From Acidobacteriota bacterium (GTDB lineage Bacteria; Acidobacteriota; Vicinamibacteria; Vicinamibacterales; UBA2999): 32,595 nt of DNA. The position numbers and the translations under genes are program-made. Shown here piece by piece: positions 6,872 to 14,132 of this stretch. The DNA lies in assembly GCA_016789705.1 (NCBI GenBank), contig JAEUQR010000024.1, positions 1 through 32,595 of the forward strand. Direction: 5' to 3'. The notes below the pieces were generated by a model. The model ran no database searches. It was not told the origin of the DNA and saw only the letters and a program-made list of their open reading frames with translations. The stretch's first letter is position 1. Each line of letters starts with the position of its first letter.

Positions 6872-8266
6872 TTATTCCCCAACCGTCGCTGGCAGCGTCA
6901 GTGTCGTCGCGATGGCGCCGAGTCGCGACCAGCGCGTGACCTCATCGCCGCGGCCGAGAGCGGCCGTCACCAGCCGGCGCCCGAGCGGGTAGGCGAGCAG
7001 GTAGGTGCGTTGCTTCTCGATGAACCCGACCATGCCGGCCGGGTCGAGCACGAGCGCCTCGTCGCGCAGACGCGTCGTGGCCGCCTCGACGGCGAGGGAC
7101 GTGTCGAGATACTCGGCGGCGATGTGGCCCACTTCGAGATCGAGCGCGGCGGCGCGGCGCTCCACGCGGGCGAGCGGCCCGGCCAGCGCTGGCGACTGGC
7201 CGGCCGCCGGCAGCAGCACCTCGGCGAGCACGCGGATGCGGACGTCTTCCGGCAGCAGCAGATCCGCTCCGGCTTCCGCCGCGCCCTCGGCGACGAGGCG
7301 GTGCGGCCCGAAGCCCGGATGGAGCGCGCGCTCGGTCCAGCCGCGGCCCTCGACGAGGGTGGCCGAGGCGAGCACGTGCTGCGCGTGGTGACCGGGCGTG
7401 CCTTCGTGGGCCGCGAGTTGCAGCAGGTGCGCCGCGTCGGCGCCGCCGCGGCGGGCCACCCACAAATCGGACGTGCGCGGGCCTGTCGGGCGCGAGAACG
7501 CGGCCCATCCGGCGGTGTCTTCGGCCCGCGTCGTGAGCGTCTCGCCGGCGGGCAGCGGCAGATGCGGGCCGGCGGCGCCGCGGCACCACGCCACCGCGGC
7601 GGCGAAGACCGCCTCGACGCGTTCAGGCGGCACGGCGGCGGCGCGCCGGAACGCGGCGTGCCGCTCGGCGAGCGTGCCCCGGCCGGGCAGCAGGGCTGCG
7701 AGGTCGGCGCGCAGCGCGTCGAGCGCCGCGCCGTCGCGCGGTGGCGGCGCATGGCCGAACGTGCGCTCGGCCTGGGCCGCGAACGTCGTCGACTCGCCGA
7801 GCAGCCGCGCGGCCGCGGCGTCGAGCGCCCGCGCCTGGCCGGCGAGATACTGGATGCGTGCGTGGTCGGGGATGGCGAGCGGCGTTCCCGCGCCAACCGC
7901 CGTGTTCACCACATCGGCGGCGGCAGTCGCCGCCGACAGCGTCGCGAAGTCCGCGGCGAGCACCGACGTTTCGGCGCGCAGGGCCGCCACCGGACGCCGG
8001 GGGCCGGCGGACGCCGGCGCCGGACCCAGCCACGCCTCGATGAGCGACGGCTGATGCAACGCGAGCGCCTGCGTCAGACGCACGTAGCGCTCGGCCAGGG
8101 CCGGCAGCGTCAACGCCGGGTCCGTCGTTGACAGCGACACGCCGTCGCAGGCGGGCAGTGACACGGCAATGCCGCCGGCGACGAGCGCGCGGAGGGCCGT
8201 GCGACGGTCAATCGCCACCGCGCCGGGCGTCGTATCCGATCGATGCGCGGAGACCATCGGAGACAT
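6872..8266 (-). CDS. DUF885-like Tat-exported lipoprotein, putative metallopeptidase
   Basis: About 464 residues from the ATG at 8266; the ATG at 8257 is equally possible and a longer start at 8326 is unlikely. The N-terminus has twin arginines (R21-R22) before a hydrophobic stretch ending in LPAC (C40), which reads as a Tat-dependent lipoprotein signal. The middle contains H288-E-G-T-P-G-H-H295, matching the HEGxPGHH motif of DUF885-type proteins, presumed zinc hydrolases; a Glu-rich helix (EGAAEAGADLL) follows. The substrate is unknown. It is the first gene of a unit with PAP2 and the amidohydrolase, and is divergent from the M20-like operon. Confidence 0.78.
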   Translation of the reverse strand: MSPMVSAHRSDTTPGAVAIDRRTALRALVAGGIAVSLPACDGVSLSTTDPALTLPALAERYVRLTQALALHQPSLIEAWLGPAPASAGPRRPVAALRAETSVLAADFATLSAATAAADVVNTAVGAGTPLAIPDHARIQYLAGQARALDAAAARLLGESTTFAAQAERTFGHAPPPRDGAALDALRADLAALLPGRGTLAERHAAFRRAAAVPPERVEAVFAAAVAWCRGAAGPHLPLPAGETLTTRAEDTAGWAAFSRPTGPRTSDLWVARRGGADAAHLLQLAAHEGTPGHHAQHVLASATLVEGRGWTERALHPGFGPHRLVAEGAAEAGADLLLPEDVRIRVLAEVLLPAAGQSPALAGPLARVERRAAALDLEVGHIAAEYLDTSLAVEAATTRLRDEALVLDPAGMVGFIEKQRTYLLAYPLGRRLVTAALGRGDEVTRWSRLGAIATTLTLPATVGE

Positions 8267-8290
8267 GCGACATCTTGTCACAGAGAAGCA

Positions 8291-8319
8291 TTGACTTCCG
8301 GCTCGTCGGCGAGTGAAAT
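8291..8319 (+). promoter_or_regulatory. candidate sigma-70 promoter for the M20-like/ABC unit
   Basis: TTGACT at 8291-8296 and TGAAAT at 8314-8319 are separated by 17 bases, an ideal spacing. Predicted initiation near 8326 gives a leader of about 48 bases that contains a hairpin and the Shine-Dalgarno for the first M20-like gene. Confidence 0.55.
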
Positions 8320-8330
8320 GCGGCATCCGC

Positions 8331-8349
8331 GGCGGCGATCCTCGCCGCC
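8331..8349 (+). promoter_or_regulatory. leader hairpin ahead of the first M20-like gene
   Basis: Perfect inverted repeat GGCGGCGA-tcc-TCGCCGCC, an 8-bp stem with a three-base loop. It lies inside the predicted leader and eleven bases before the Shine-Dalgarno GAGGAG (8361-8366). It could be an operator, an mRNA-stability element or an attenuator; no T-tract follows. Confidence 0.5.
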
Positions 8350-8373
8350 CCGGTCCGTACGAGGAGAGCGCCG

Positions 8374-10062
8374 ATGCGCCGGCTGTTGTTATCGTCCCTG
8401 TCGGTCCTCGCCGTCACGGCGGCCTGTTCCCAGCCCGCCACCCCGCCCGCCGCCGCGCCCGCTTCGACGACCGCGGCCGCGCCGAAACTCGGCATCCGCC
8501 CGTACGGCGATGAAGAGATCAAGCCCGACATGAGCCAGGTGCCGCCTGAGCTCGCCAAGGTCTTCGATCACATCGACCAGAACATCGACCAGCACGTCGT
8601 CAACCTGCAGGAGTGGATTCAGCAGCCGTCGATCTCGAACTCGGGCGAAGGCATTCCCGAGTCGGCCGAGATGGTGAAGGGCTTCTTCGACGAGCTTGGC
8701 TGCCAGCAGACGCAGGTGTTCGACGTCGGCATCACGGAGTACGGCACGCCGGGCAACCCGATCGTCTACGCCAAGTGTGACGAGGGCGCCGAGAAGACAC
8801 TGCTCATCTACTGGATGTACGACACGATGCCGGTGACGCAGCCGGACGCCTGGCAATATCCGCCCTTCGAGGCGCGCCTCGTCGAGCAGGCGCCGTACAA
8901 GAAGGTGCTCATCGGCCGCGGCGCCACCAACTCCAAGGGTCCGCAGATGGTGCAGCTCAACGCCTTCCGCGCCATCAAGGCCGTGCACGGCAAGCTGCCG
9001 GTCAATCTCGTGTTCGTGGCCGAGGGCGACGAAGAGCGCATGGACATCGGTCTGCGCAAGTGGGTCAAGGACCACCCCGAGCTGCTCGAAGGGGTGGATG
9101 GCATGATCCGCTTCGGCAGCCAGGGCGTGAGCGGCGGTGGCGGCTTCGGTGGCGGTTCCGAAGGCTGCGTCTACGTCGAGCTGACGACGTCGGGCACGGC
9201 ATGGGGCCGCGGGCCGACCGTGTCGGACATCCACGGCAGTAACAAGCGTGGCACCGACAGCCCGGCCTGGCGCCACATCAAGATGCTGGCCTCGCTCGTG
9301 AGCGACGACGGCAACACGCCGCTCATCGACGGCTTCTTCGAGGGCATCCAGCCGCTCACCCCGGAACAGGAAGCCAGCCTGCGCGCCGGCGCGAAGAACA
9401 CCGACCTCAAGGTGGCGGCCGAGAACCTCGGCGTGGCGCGCTTCATGTTCGACGATCCCTACGAGGTGCTCAAGACGCAGCGCTACGGCACGTCGTTCAA
9501 TCTCGACGGCATCTGGGGCGGCAACATGTATGCGGGTGGCGCCGGCGCCATCCTGCCGAACAAGATCACCTCGAAGCACAACTTCCGCTACGTGCCGAAC
9601 ATGACCGGGCCCGACATCGTGAAGAAGCTGCGCGCCCAGCTCGATCGCAACGGCTACAAGGACGTCGAGATCAAGCTCATCGGCGACGTGCCGTGGGCCC
9701 TCATGAACTCCGACAACGATGCCGGCCGCGCCATGAAGCGCGCCTACGAGATCATGGGCATCCCGCACGGCCAGCTGCGCGCCGACTGGGGCATCGGCGG
9801 CGGCGCCGCGGCCGGTGGCTACTGGCCCGCCTACCTCTTCGGCAACGGCGAGGTGGGCGAGCGCGTGTCGCCGTTCAAGGGCGTGCCGATCGTGGGCGGT
9901 GGCGGTGGCCACGGCGGCCGCGCGCACGCAGCCAACGAATACTGGGTGATCGAAGGTGCCGGCAAGGTGCTGGGCATGGCGGGCGCCGAGAAGTCGATCG
10001 CCGCCGCGGTCTACGCGTATGCCGGGAAGATTCCGCCGGCTCCGGCGAAGTCGACGAACTAG
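8374..10062 (+). CDS. M20-family metallopeptidase-like lipoprotein, copy 1
   Basis: A 562-residue exported protein. The signal ends in VTAAC (C18) and is followed by an Ala/Pro/Thr linker to about residue 37. The body aligns by motif with M20 dinuclear-zinc peptidases: IYWMYDTMPV (148-153), GRGATNSKG (181-189), AEGDEE (216-221), a dimerisation-type strand (KHNFRYVP) and AHAANEY with H518. Two canonical ligand positions differ. The His of GHxD is M148 and the bridging Asp is N186, while D150, the Glu pair and H518 remain. A Gly-rich insert (near 248-262) precedes GCVYVEL. GAGGAG seven bases upstream fixes the ATG. It is the first gene of a unit with its own near-duplicate and an ABC exporter. 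It may be a peptidase with altered metal binding or a non-catalytic binding protein. Confidence 0.85.
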   Translation: MRRLLLSSLSVLAVTAACSQPATPPAAAPASTTAAAPKLGIRPYGDEEIKPDMSQVPPELAKVFDHIDQNIDQHVVNLQEWIQQPSISNSGEGIPESAEMVKGFFDELGCQQTQVFDVGITEYGTPGNPIVYAKCDEGAEKTLLIYWMYDTMPVTQPDAWQYPPFEARLVEQAPYKKVLIGRGATNSKGPQMVQLNAFRAIKAVHGKLPVNLVFVAEGDEERMDIGLRKWVKDHPELLEGVDGMIRFGSQGVSGGGGFGGGSEGCVYVELTTSGTAWGRGPTVSDIHGSNKRGTDSPAWRHIKMLASLVSDDGNTPLIDGFFEGIQPLTPEQEASLRAGAKNTDLKVAAENLGVARFMFDDPYEVLKTQRYGTSFNLDGIWGGNMYAGGAGAILPNKITSKHNFRYVPNMTGPDIVKKLRAQLDRNGYKDVEIKLIGDVPWALMNSDNDAGRAMKRAYEIMGIPHGQLRADWGIGGGAAAGGYWPAYLFGNGEVGERVSPFKGVPIVGGGGGHGGRAHAANEYWVIEGAGKVLGMAGAEKSIAAAVYAYAGKIPPAPAKSTN

Positions 10063-10078
10063 GAACTGGAGGATGGTG

Positions 10079-11776
10079 ATGCGTCGGGTCTCTTTCTCAT
10101 TCGTCTGTGCGGCCGCGCTCGTTGCGGCTGCGTGTCAGCAGCCCGCGGCGCCGGCCTCGGAGAGCGCCGCGCAGGCGCCGGCCGCGGCCGCGCCGAAGCT
10201 CGGCATCCGCCCGTCGGGCGATGAAGAGATCAAGCCCGACATGAGCCAGGTGCCGCCTGAGCTCGCCAAGGTCTACGAGCACATCGATCAGAACATCGAT
10301 CAGCACGTGGTCAACCTGCAGAAATGGATTCAGCAGCCGTCGATCTCGAACTCGGGCGAAGGCATTCCCGAGTCGGCCGAGATGGTGAAGGGGTTCTTCG
10401 ACGAACTCGGCTGTCAGCAGACGCAGGTCTACGACCCGGGCGTCACCGAGTACGGCTCGCCGAGCAACCCCGTCGTCTACGCCAAGTGCGACGAGGGCGC
10501 CGAGAAGACGGTGCTCATCTACTGGATGTACGACACGATGCCGGTGACGCAGCCGGACGCCTGGCAATATCCGCCCTTCGAGGCGCGCCTCGTCGAGCAG
10601 GCGCCGTACAAGAAGGTGCTCATCGGCCGCGGCGCCACCAACTCCAAGGGCCCGCAGATGTCGCAGCTGAACGCCTTCCGCGCCATCAAGGCCGTGCACG
10701 GCAAGCTGCCGGTGAACCTCATCATCGTGGCCGAGGGCGACGAAGAGCGCATGGACATCGGCCTGCGCAAGTGGGTCAAGGACCACCCGGAACTGCTCGA
10801 AGGCGCCGACGCGATGATGACCTTCGGCGGCCAGTCGCCGAGCGGCGGCGGCGGCTACGGCGGCGGCTCGGAAGGCTGCGTCTACGTCGAGCTCACGACG
10901 TCGGGCACGGCGTGGGGCCGCGGGCCGACCGTGTCGGACATTCACGGCAGCAACAAGCGCGGCACCGACAGTCCCGCCTGGCGCCACATCAAGATGCTGG
11001 CCTCGCTCGTGTCCGATGACGGCAACACGCCGAAGATCGAAGGGTTCTACGACGGCATCCGCCCGCTCACGAACGAGCAGGAAGAGAGCCTGCGCGGGGC
11101 CGCGAGGAACATGGACCTGAAGGTGGCGGCCGAGAACCTCGGTGTCGCGCGCTTCATGTATGACGACCCGTACCAAGTGCTGAAGACGCAGCGCTACGGC
11201 CAGTCGTTCAACCTCGACGGCATCTGGGGCGGCAACATGTATGCGGGCGGCGCCGGCGCCATCCTCCCCAACAAGATCACCTCGAAGCATAACTTCCGCT
11301 ACGTGCCCGGCCAGACCGGTCCCGATATCGTCGCCAAGCTGAAGAAGCAGCTCGTGAAGAACGGCTACCCCGACGTCGAGGTCAAGATCATCGGCGACGT
11401 GCCGTGGGCGCTCATGAACTCCGACAACGAGATCGGCCGCGCCATGCAGCGCACCTACCAGATCATGGGCATTCCGCACGCGCCGGTGCGCGCCGACTGG
11501 GGCATCGGCGGCGGCGGCGCGGCGGCGGGCGGCTACTGGCCCGCCTACATGTTCGGCAACGGCGAAGTGGGCGAGAAGATCTCGCCCTTCAAGGGCGTGC
11601 CGATCGTGATGGGCGGCGCCGGCCTCGGCGGCCGCGCGCACGCGGCCAACGAGTACTACGTCATCGAAGGCGCCGGCAAGGTCTACGGCATGGCGGGCGC
11701 CGAGAAGGCGGTGGCCACGACGCTCTACGCGTATGCGGGGAAGATGCCCGCCGCGCCCGCGAAGAGCACGAACTAA
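10079..11776 (+). CDS. M20-family metallopeptidase-like lipoprotein, copy 2
   Basis: A 565-residue near-duplicate of the preceding gene; by eye roughly seven of eight residues agree after the signal and linker. The lipobox is VAAAC with C19. The same substitutions recur: M150 replaces the GHxD His and N188 replaces the bridging Asp, with D152, E219 and H521 kept. Differences cluster in the Gly-rich loop, around 310-340, in the dimerisation-type region and at the C-terminus. One extra Gly lies in GIGGGGAAAGG. ATG codons occur at 10073 and 10079; GGAGG at 10068-10072 abuts the first and is six bases from the second, so 10079 is chosen. The stop is three bases before the ABC ATPase start, implying cotranscription. 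Confidence 0.85.
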   Translation: MRRVSFSFVCAAALVAAACQQPAAPASESAAQAPAAAAPKLGIRPSGDEEIKPDMSQVPPELAKVYEHIDQNIDQHVVNLQKWIQQPSISNSGEGIPESAEMVKGFFDELGCQQTQVYDPGVTEYGSPSNPVVYAKCDEGAEKTVLIYWMYDTMPVTQPDAWQYPPFEARLVEQAPYKKVLIGRGATNSKGPQMSQLNAFRAIKAVHGKLPVNLIIVAEGDEERMDIGLRKWVKDHPELLEGADAMMTFGGQSPSGGGGYGGGSEGCVYVELTTSGTAWGRGPTVSDIHGSNKRGTDSPAWRHIKMLASLVSDDGNTPKIEGFYDGIRPLTNEQEESLRGAARNMDLKVAAENLGVARFMYDDPYQVLKTQRYGQSFNLDGIWGGNMYAGGAGAILPNKITSKHNFRYVPGQTGPDIVAKLKKQLVKNGYPDVEVKIIGDVPWALMNSDNEIGRAMQRTYQIMGIPHAPVRADWGIGGGGAAAGGYWPAYMFGNGEVGEKISPFKGVPIVMGGAGLGGRAHAANEYYVIEGAGKVYGMAGAEKAVATTLYAYAGKMPAAPAKSTN

Positions 11777-11779
11777 CCC

Positions 11780-12502
11780 ATGATCGGGGTTCGCAGTCTC
11801 GAGAAGGAGTACCACGTGGGCGACCACGTGGTACGCGCCCTGCGGGGCGTCACGCTCGACATCGCCGGCGGCGAGTTCGTCACCGTGGTCGGCCCGTCGG
11901 GCTCGGGCAAGTCCACCTTCATGCACATCCTGGGATGTCTCGACCGGCCCACGAGGGGGCAGTACCTGCTGGGCGGCCGGGACGTCTCGACGCTGCCGCA
12001 CGACGAACTGGCCCGCGTGCGCAACGAGACGATCGGCTTCGTCTTCCAGGGCTTCAACCTGCTGTCGCGCACCTCGGCGCTCGAGAACGTCGAATTACCA
12101 CTGCTCTACACCCGCAAGGGTGCCGTGAAGGCGGCCGAACGGCGCGACCGGGCGCGGCGCGCGCTGGCCGCCGTGGGCCTCACGGACCGCGAGGAGCACC
12201 ACCCGAACCAGCTGTCGGGCGGGCAGCAGCAGCGCGTGGCGATTGCCCGCGCGCTCGTGAACGAGCCGTCGCTGCTCCTCGCCGACGAGCCGACCGGAAA
12301 CCTCGACACCGCCACCAGCCACGAGGTGATGGAGGTGTTCGCGAAGCTCCGCGCCGAGCGCGGCATCACGATCGTCGTCATCACCCACGAGCGCGACATC
12401 GCGGCGTGGGGCACGCGCACCATCGACTTCAAGGACGGCGTCGTGGTGTCGGACCAGCAGCACCAGCCGTCCATGGGCTCACACACGCCGGTCTCAGCGT
12501 AG
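11780..12502 (+). CDS. ABC transporter ATPase, LolD/MacB type
   Basis: Cytoplasmic ATPase of 240 residues. Motifs are complete: Walker A GPSGSGKST (38-46), Q-loop Q90 in GFVFQGFNLL, signature LSGGQQQR (145-152), Walker B LLLADEP (D169, E170) and an H-loop ITHE. The GFNLL Q-loop and LADEPTGNLD stretch are typical of the LolD/MacB/FtsE group, which drive mechanotransmission rather than transport across the inner membrane. It starts three bases after the second M20-like gene and precedes two cognate permeases. No clear Shine-Dalgarno is seen, so translational coupling is likely. The C-terminus beyond residue 225 is an unremarkable tail. Confidence 0.93.
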   Translation: MIGVRSLEKEYHVGDHVVRALRGVTLDIAGGEFVTVVGPSGSGKSTFMHILGCLDRPTRGQYLLGGRDVSTLPHDELARVRNETIGFVFQGFNLLSRTSALENVELPLLYTRKGAVKAAERRDRARRALAAVGLTDREEHHPNQLSGGQQQRVAIARALVNEPSLLLADEPTGNLDTATSHEVMEVFAKLRAERGITIVVITHERDIAAWGTRTIDFKDGVVVSDQQHQPSMGSHTPVSA

Positions 12503-12521
12503 CCCGGCAACCGGCGATTCC

Positions 12522-12552
12522 GGGGACTGTCCCGTTTCGTGGGACTGTCCCC
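12522..12552. repeat. REP-like palindromic hairpin element
   Basis: GGGGACTGTCCC, a seven-base spacer (gtttcgt) and GGGACTGTCCCC. The arms are a direct repeat of an 11-mer and also pair as a 12-bp stem with one T-T mismatch. It sits in the 74-base gap between the ATPase and first permease genes. Similar GGGGACnGTCCCC elements are, from memory, interspersed in several environmental bacterial genomes. Here the hairpin may protect or partly terminate the message between ATPase and permeases. Confidence 0.65.
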
Positions 12553-12576
12553 GAGAGGCCCTCGAGGAGAGTGAAC

Positions 12577-14121
12577 GTGAACCGTCTTCGCGCCCTGCAT
12601 CCGTCGATCGACATCGGCTTCAAGGCGCTCACACGCAATCGGCTGCAGACGGGGCTGACGATGCTCGGCATCACGGTGGGCGTCGCCACCGTGCTGGCGA
12701 TGATGGCCGTGGGCGCCGGCGCCCAGCGGTCGATCGAACAGCAGGTGCGGGCGGCCGGCCTCAACCAGCTCACAATCAAGGCCGGGAACTGGAAGCCGAA
12801 GACGGAAGATTCCGGCGGCGCCGTGGCCCACCAGGGTGACGCCGAAGACACCATGCGCCTGCCGGTCGAGGAGCTGATGCCGGTGCTGCCCGATGCGGGC
12901 GATCCGTTCGCCGGTGCGGCCGACATCCTGCCGATCGACTTCCACCCGGAAGACGATCCGATGGAAAAGCACGACCACCCGCTCGCCTGGCAGCGCCTGG
13001 GCGACCTCGAAGCCGGCCTCGGTGCCGCGACCACGCTGTCGTTCGCCGATGCGGAAGCCATTCGCCAGTTACCGGGGGTGCAGTATGTGGCCGGTGGCGT
13101 GCACGGTAACGCCCGCGTCCACTACCGCCCCGATGGCGCGCCCGAGAAGCGGTGGTTCACCCGCATGCACGGCACCGACCTGCACCTGCTCGACATCAAG
13201 CGCACGTGGACGCTGCGCAGCGGCCGCTTCTTCACCGAAGAGGAGCAGGACGACAAGGCGATGGTGCTCGTGCTCGGTTCGGTCGTCGCCGAGAAGGTGT
13301 TCGGCGAGAAGGTCGATCCGGTGGGGAAGGAGCTGATGCTCTGGAACCAGAACTTCCGCGTGATCGGCGTGGTCACCAGCGCGAGCTGGGTGGTGCGGCC
13401 GGCCGCCGGTGACGACGAGTTCGACGCCGTCTACATGCCCTACACGACCACGCACCAGCTCCTGAATCTGACGAAACTGAACGACATCACCGTCACGGCG
13501 TCGTCCACCGGTGAGGTGTCGGACGTGAGCAAGCGCATCACGGAGCTGCTGCGCCAGCGCCATAACATCACGAACGAGAAGCCCGACGACTTCACCATCT
13601 CCACGCAGGCGACGCGCGCGATCACGACCGGCGGCCTGCCGCCGAACGTCGCAGCGGCCATCGCCGGCAACGTCAAGGAGCTCGAGCGTGTCACCCTCGA
13701 ACAGCTGGCCGGCACGCTCGAACGCGCCAGTGGCACGATGCGCTGGCTGCTGGCGGCCGTGGCCGCGGTGTCGCTGCTCGTCGGCGGCATCGGCATCATG
13801 AACATCACGCTGCTCTCGGTCACCGAGCGCACGAAGGAGATCGGCCTGCGGATGGCCGTGGGCGCGCGCGGCAGAGACGTCACGCGGCAGTTTCTCACCG
13901 AAGCCGTGGCCATCAGCCTGGCGGGCGGCGCCGTGGGTGTCGTGCTCGGTCTCGTGGCCTCGTATCTCATTTCGTCCACGCTGCGCTGGGCCACTGTGGT
14001 ATCGCCGGGCTCGGTGCTCATCGCCTTCGGCGTCTCGGCGGCCGTCGGCGTGCTCTTCGGCTGGTACCCGGCGCGCCGCGCCGCCGAACTCGACCCCATC
14101 GACGCCCTGCGTCACGAATAA
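12577..14121 (+). CDS. MacB/FtsX-type ABC permease, first of a pair
   Basis: A 514-residue permease with a first membrane segment near residues 28-50 (LTMLGITVGVATVLAMMAVG), a large periplasmic MacB-PCD-type domain, and three C-terminal membrane segments with the FtsX signature (GGIGIMNITLLSVTERTKEIGLRMAVGAR). It ends in YPARRAAELDPIDALRHE, standard for the family. GTG codons occur at 12571 and 12577; GAGGAGA at 12564-12570 gives good spacing only to 12577. Compared with its downstream partner it has an extra acidic/His-rich periplasmic stretch (near 105-135, including FHPEDDPMEKHDHP). It probably assembles with the preceding ATPase and the next permease. No MacA-type adaptor or TolC gene is nearby. 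Confidence 0.9.
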   Translation: MNRLRALHPSIDIGFKALTRNRLQTGLTMLGITVGVATVLAMMAVGAGAQRSIEQQVRAAGLNQLTIKAGNWKPKTEDSGGAVAHQGDAEDTMRLPVEELMPVLPDAGDPFAGAADILPIDFHPEDDPMEKHDHPLAWQRLGDLEAGLGAATTLSFADAEAIRQLPGVQYVAGGVHGNARVHYRPDGAPEKRWFTRMHGTDLHLLDIKRTWTLRSGRFFTEEEQDDKAMVLVLGSVVAEKVFGEKVDPVGKELMLWNQNFRVIGVVTSASWVVRPAAGDDEFDAVYMPYTTTHQLLNLTKLNDITVTASSTGEVSDVSKRITELLRQRHNITNEKPDDFTISTQATRAITTGGLPPNVAAAIAGNVKELERVTLEQLAGTLERASGTMRWLLAAVAAVSLLVGGIGIMNITLLSVTERTKEIGLRMAVGARGRDVTRQFLTEAVAISLAGGAVGVVLGLVASYLISSTLRWATVVSPGSVLIAFGVSAAVGVLFGWYPARRAAELDPIDALRHE

Positions 14122-14132
14122 ACGGATTCCCC

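Noticed and set aside
9956..10078. Longer start for the second M20-like gene
   Set aside because: The extra residues overlap the previous gene out of frame and hide the lipoprotein signal, which begins cleanly at 10079.
10097..12001. 634-codon minus-strand frame over the second M20-like gene
   Set aside because: The translation is dominated by His, Arg, Asp, Leu and Val, the antisense signature of GC-rich codons. A similar shadow exists over the first copy simply because the genes are duplicates.
11404..12576. N-terminal extension of the first MacB-like permease by about 390 codons
   Set aside because: The upstream part is an Arg-rich shadow of the M20-like and ATPase genes. A Shine-Dalgarno at 12564-12570 and typical family N-terminus place the start at 12577.
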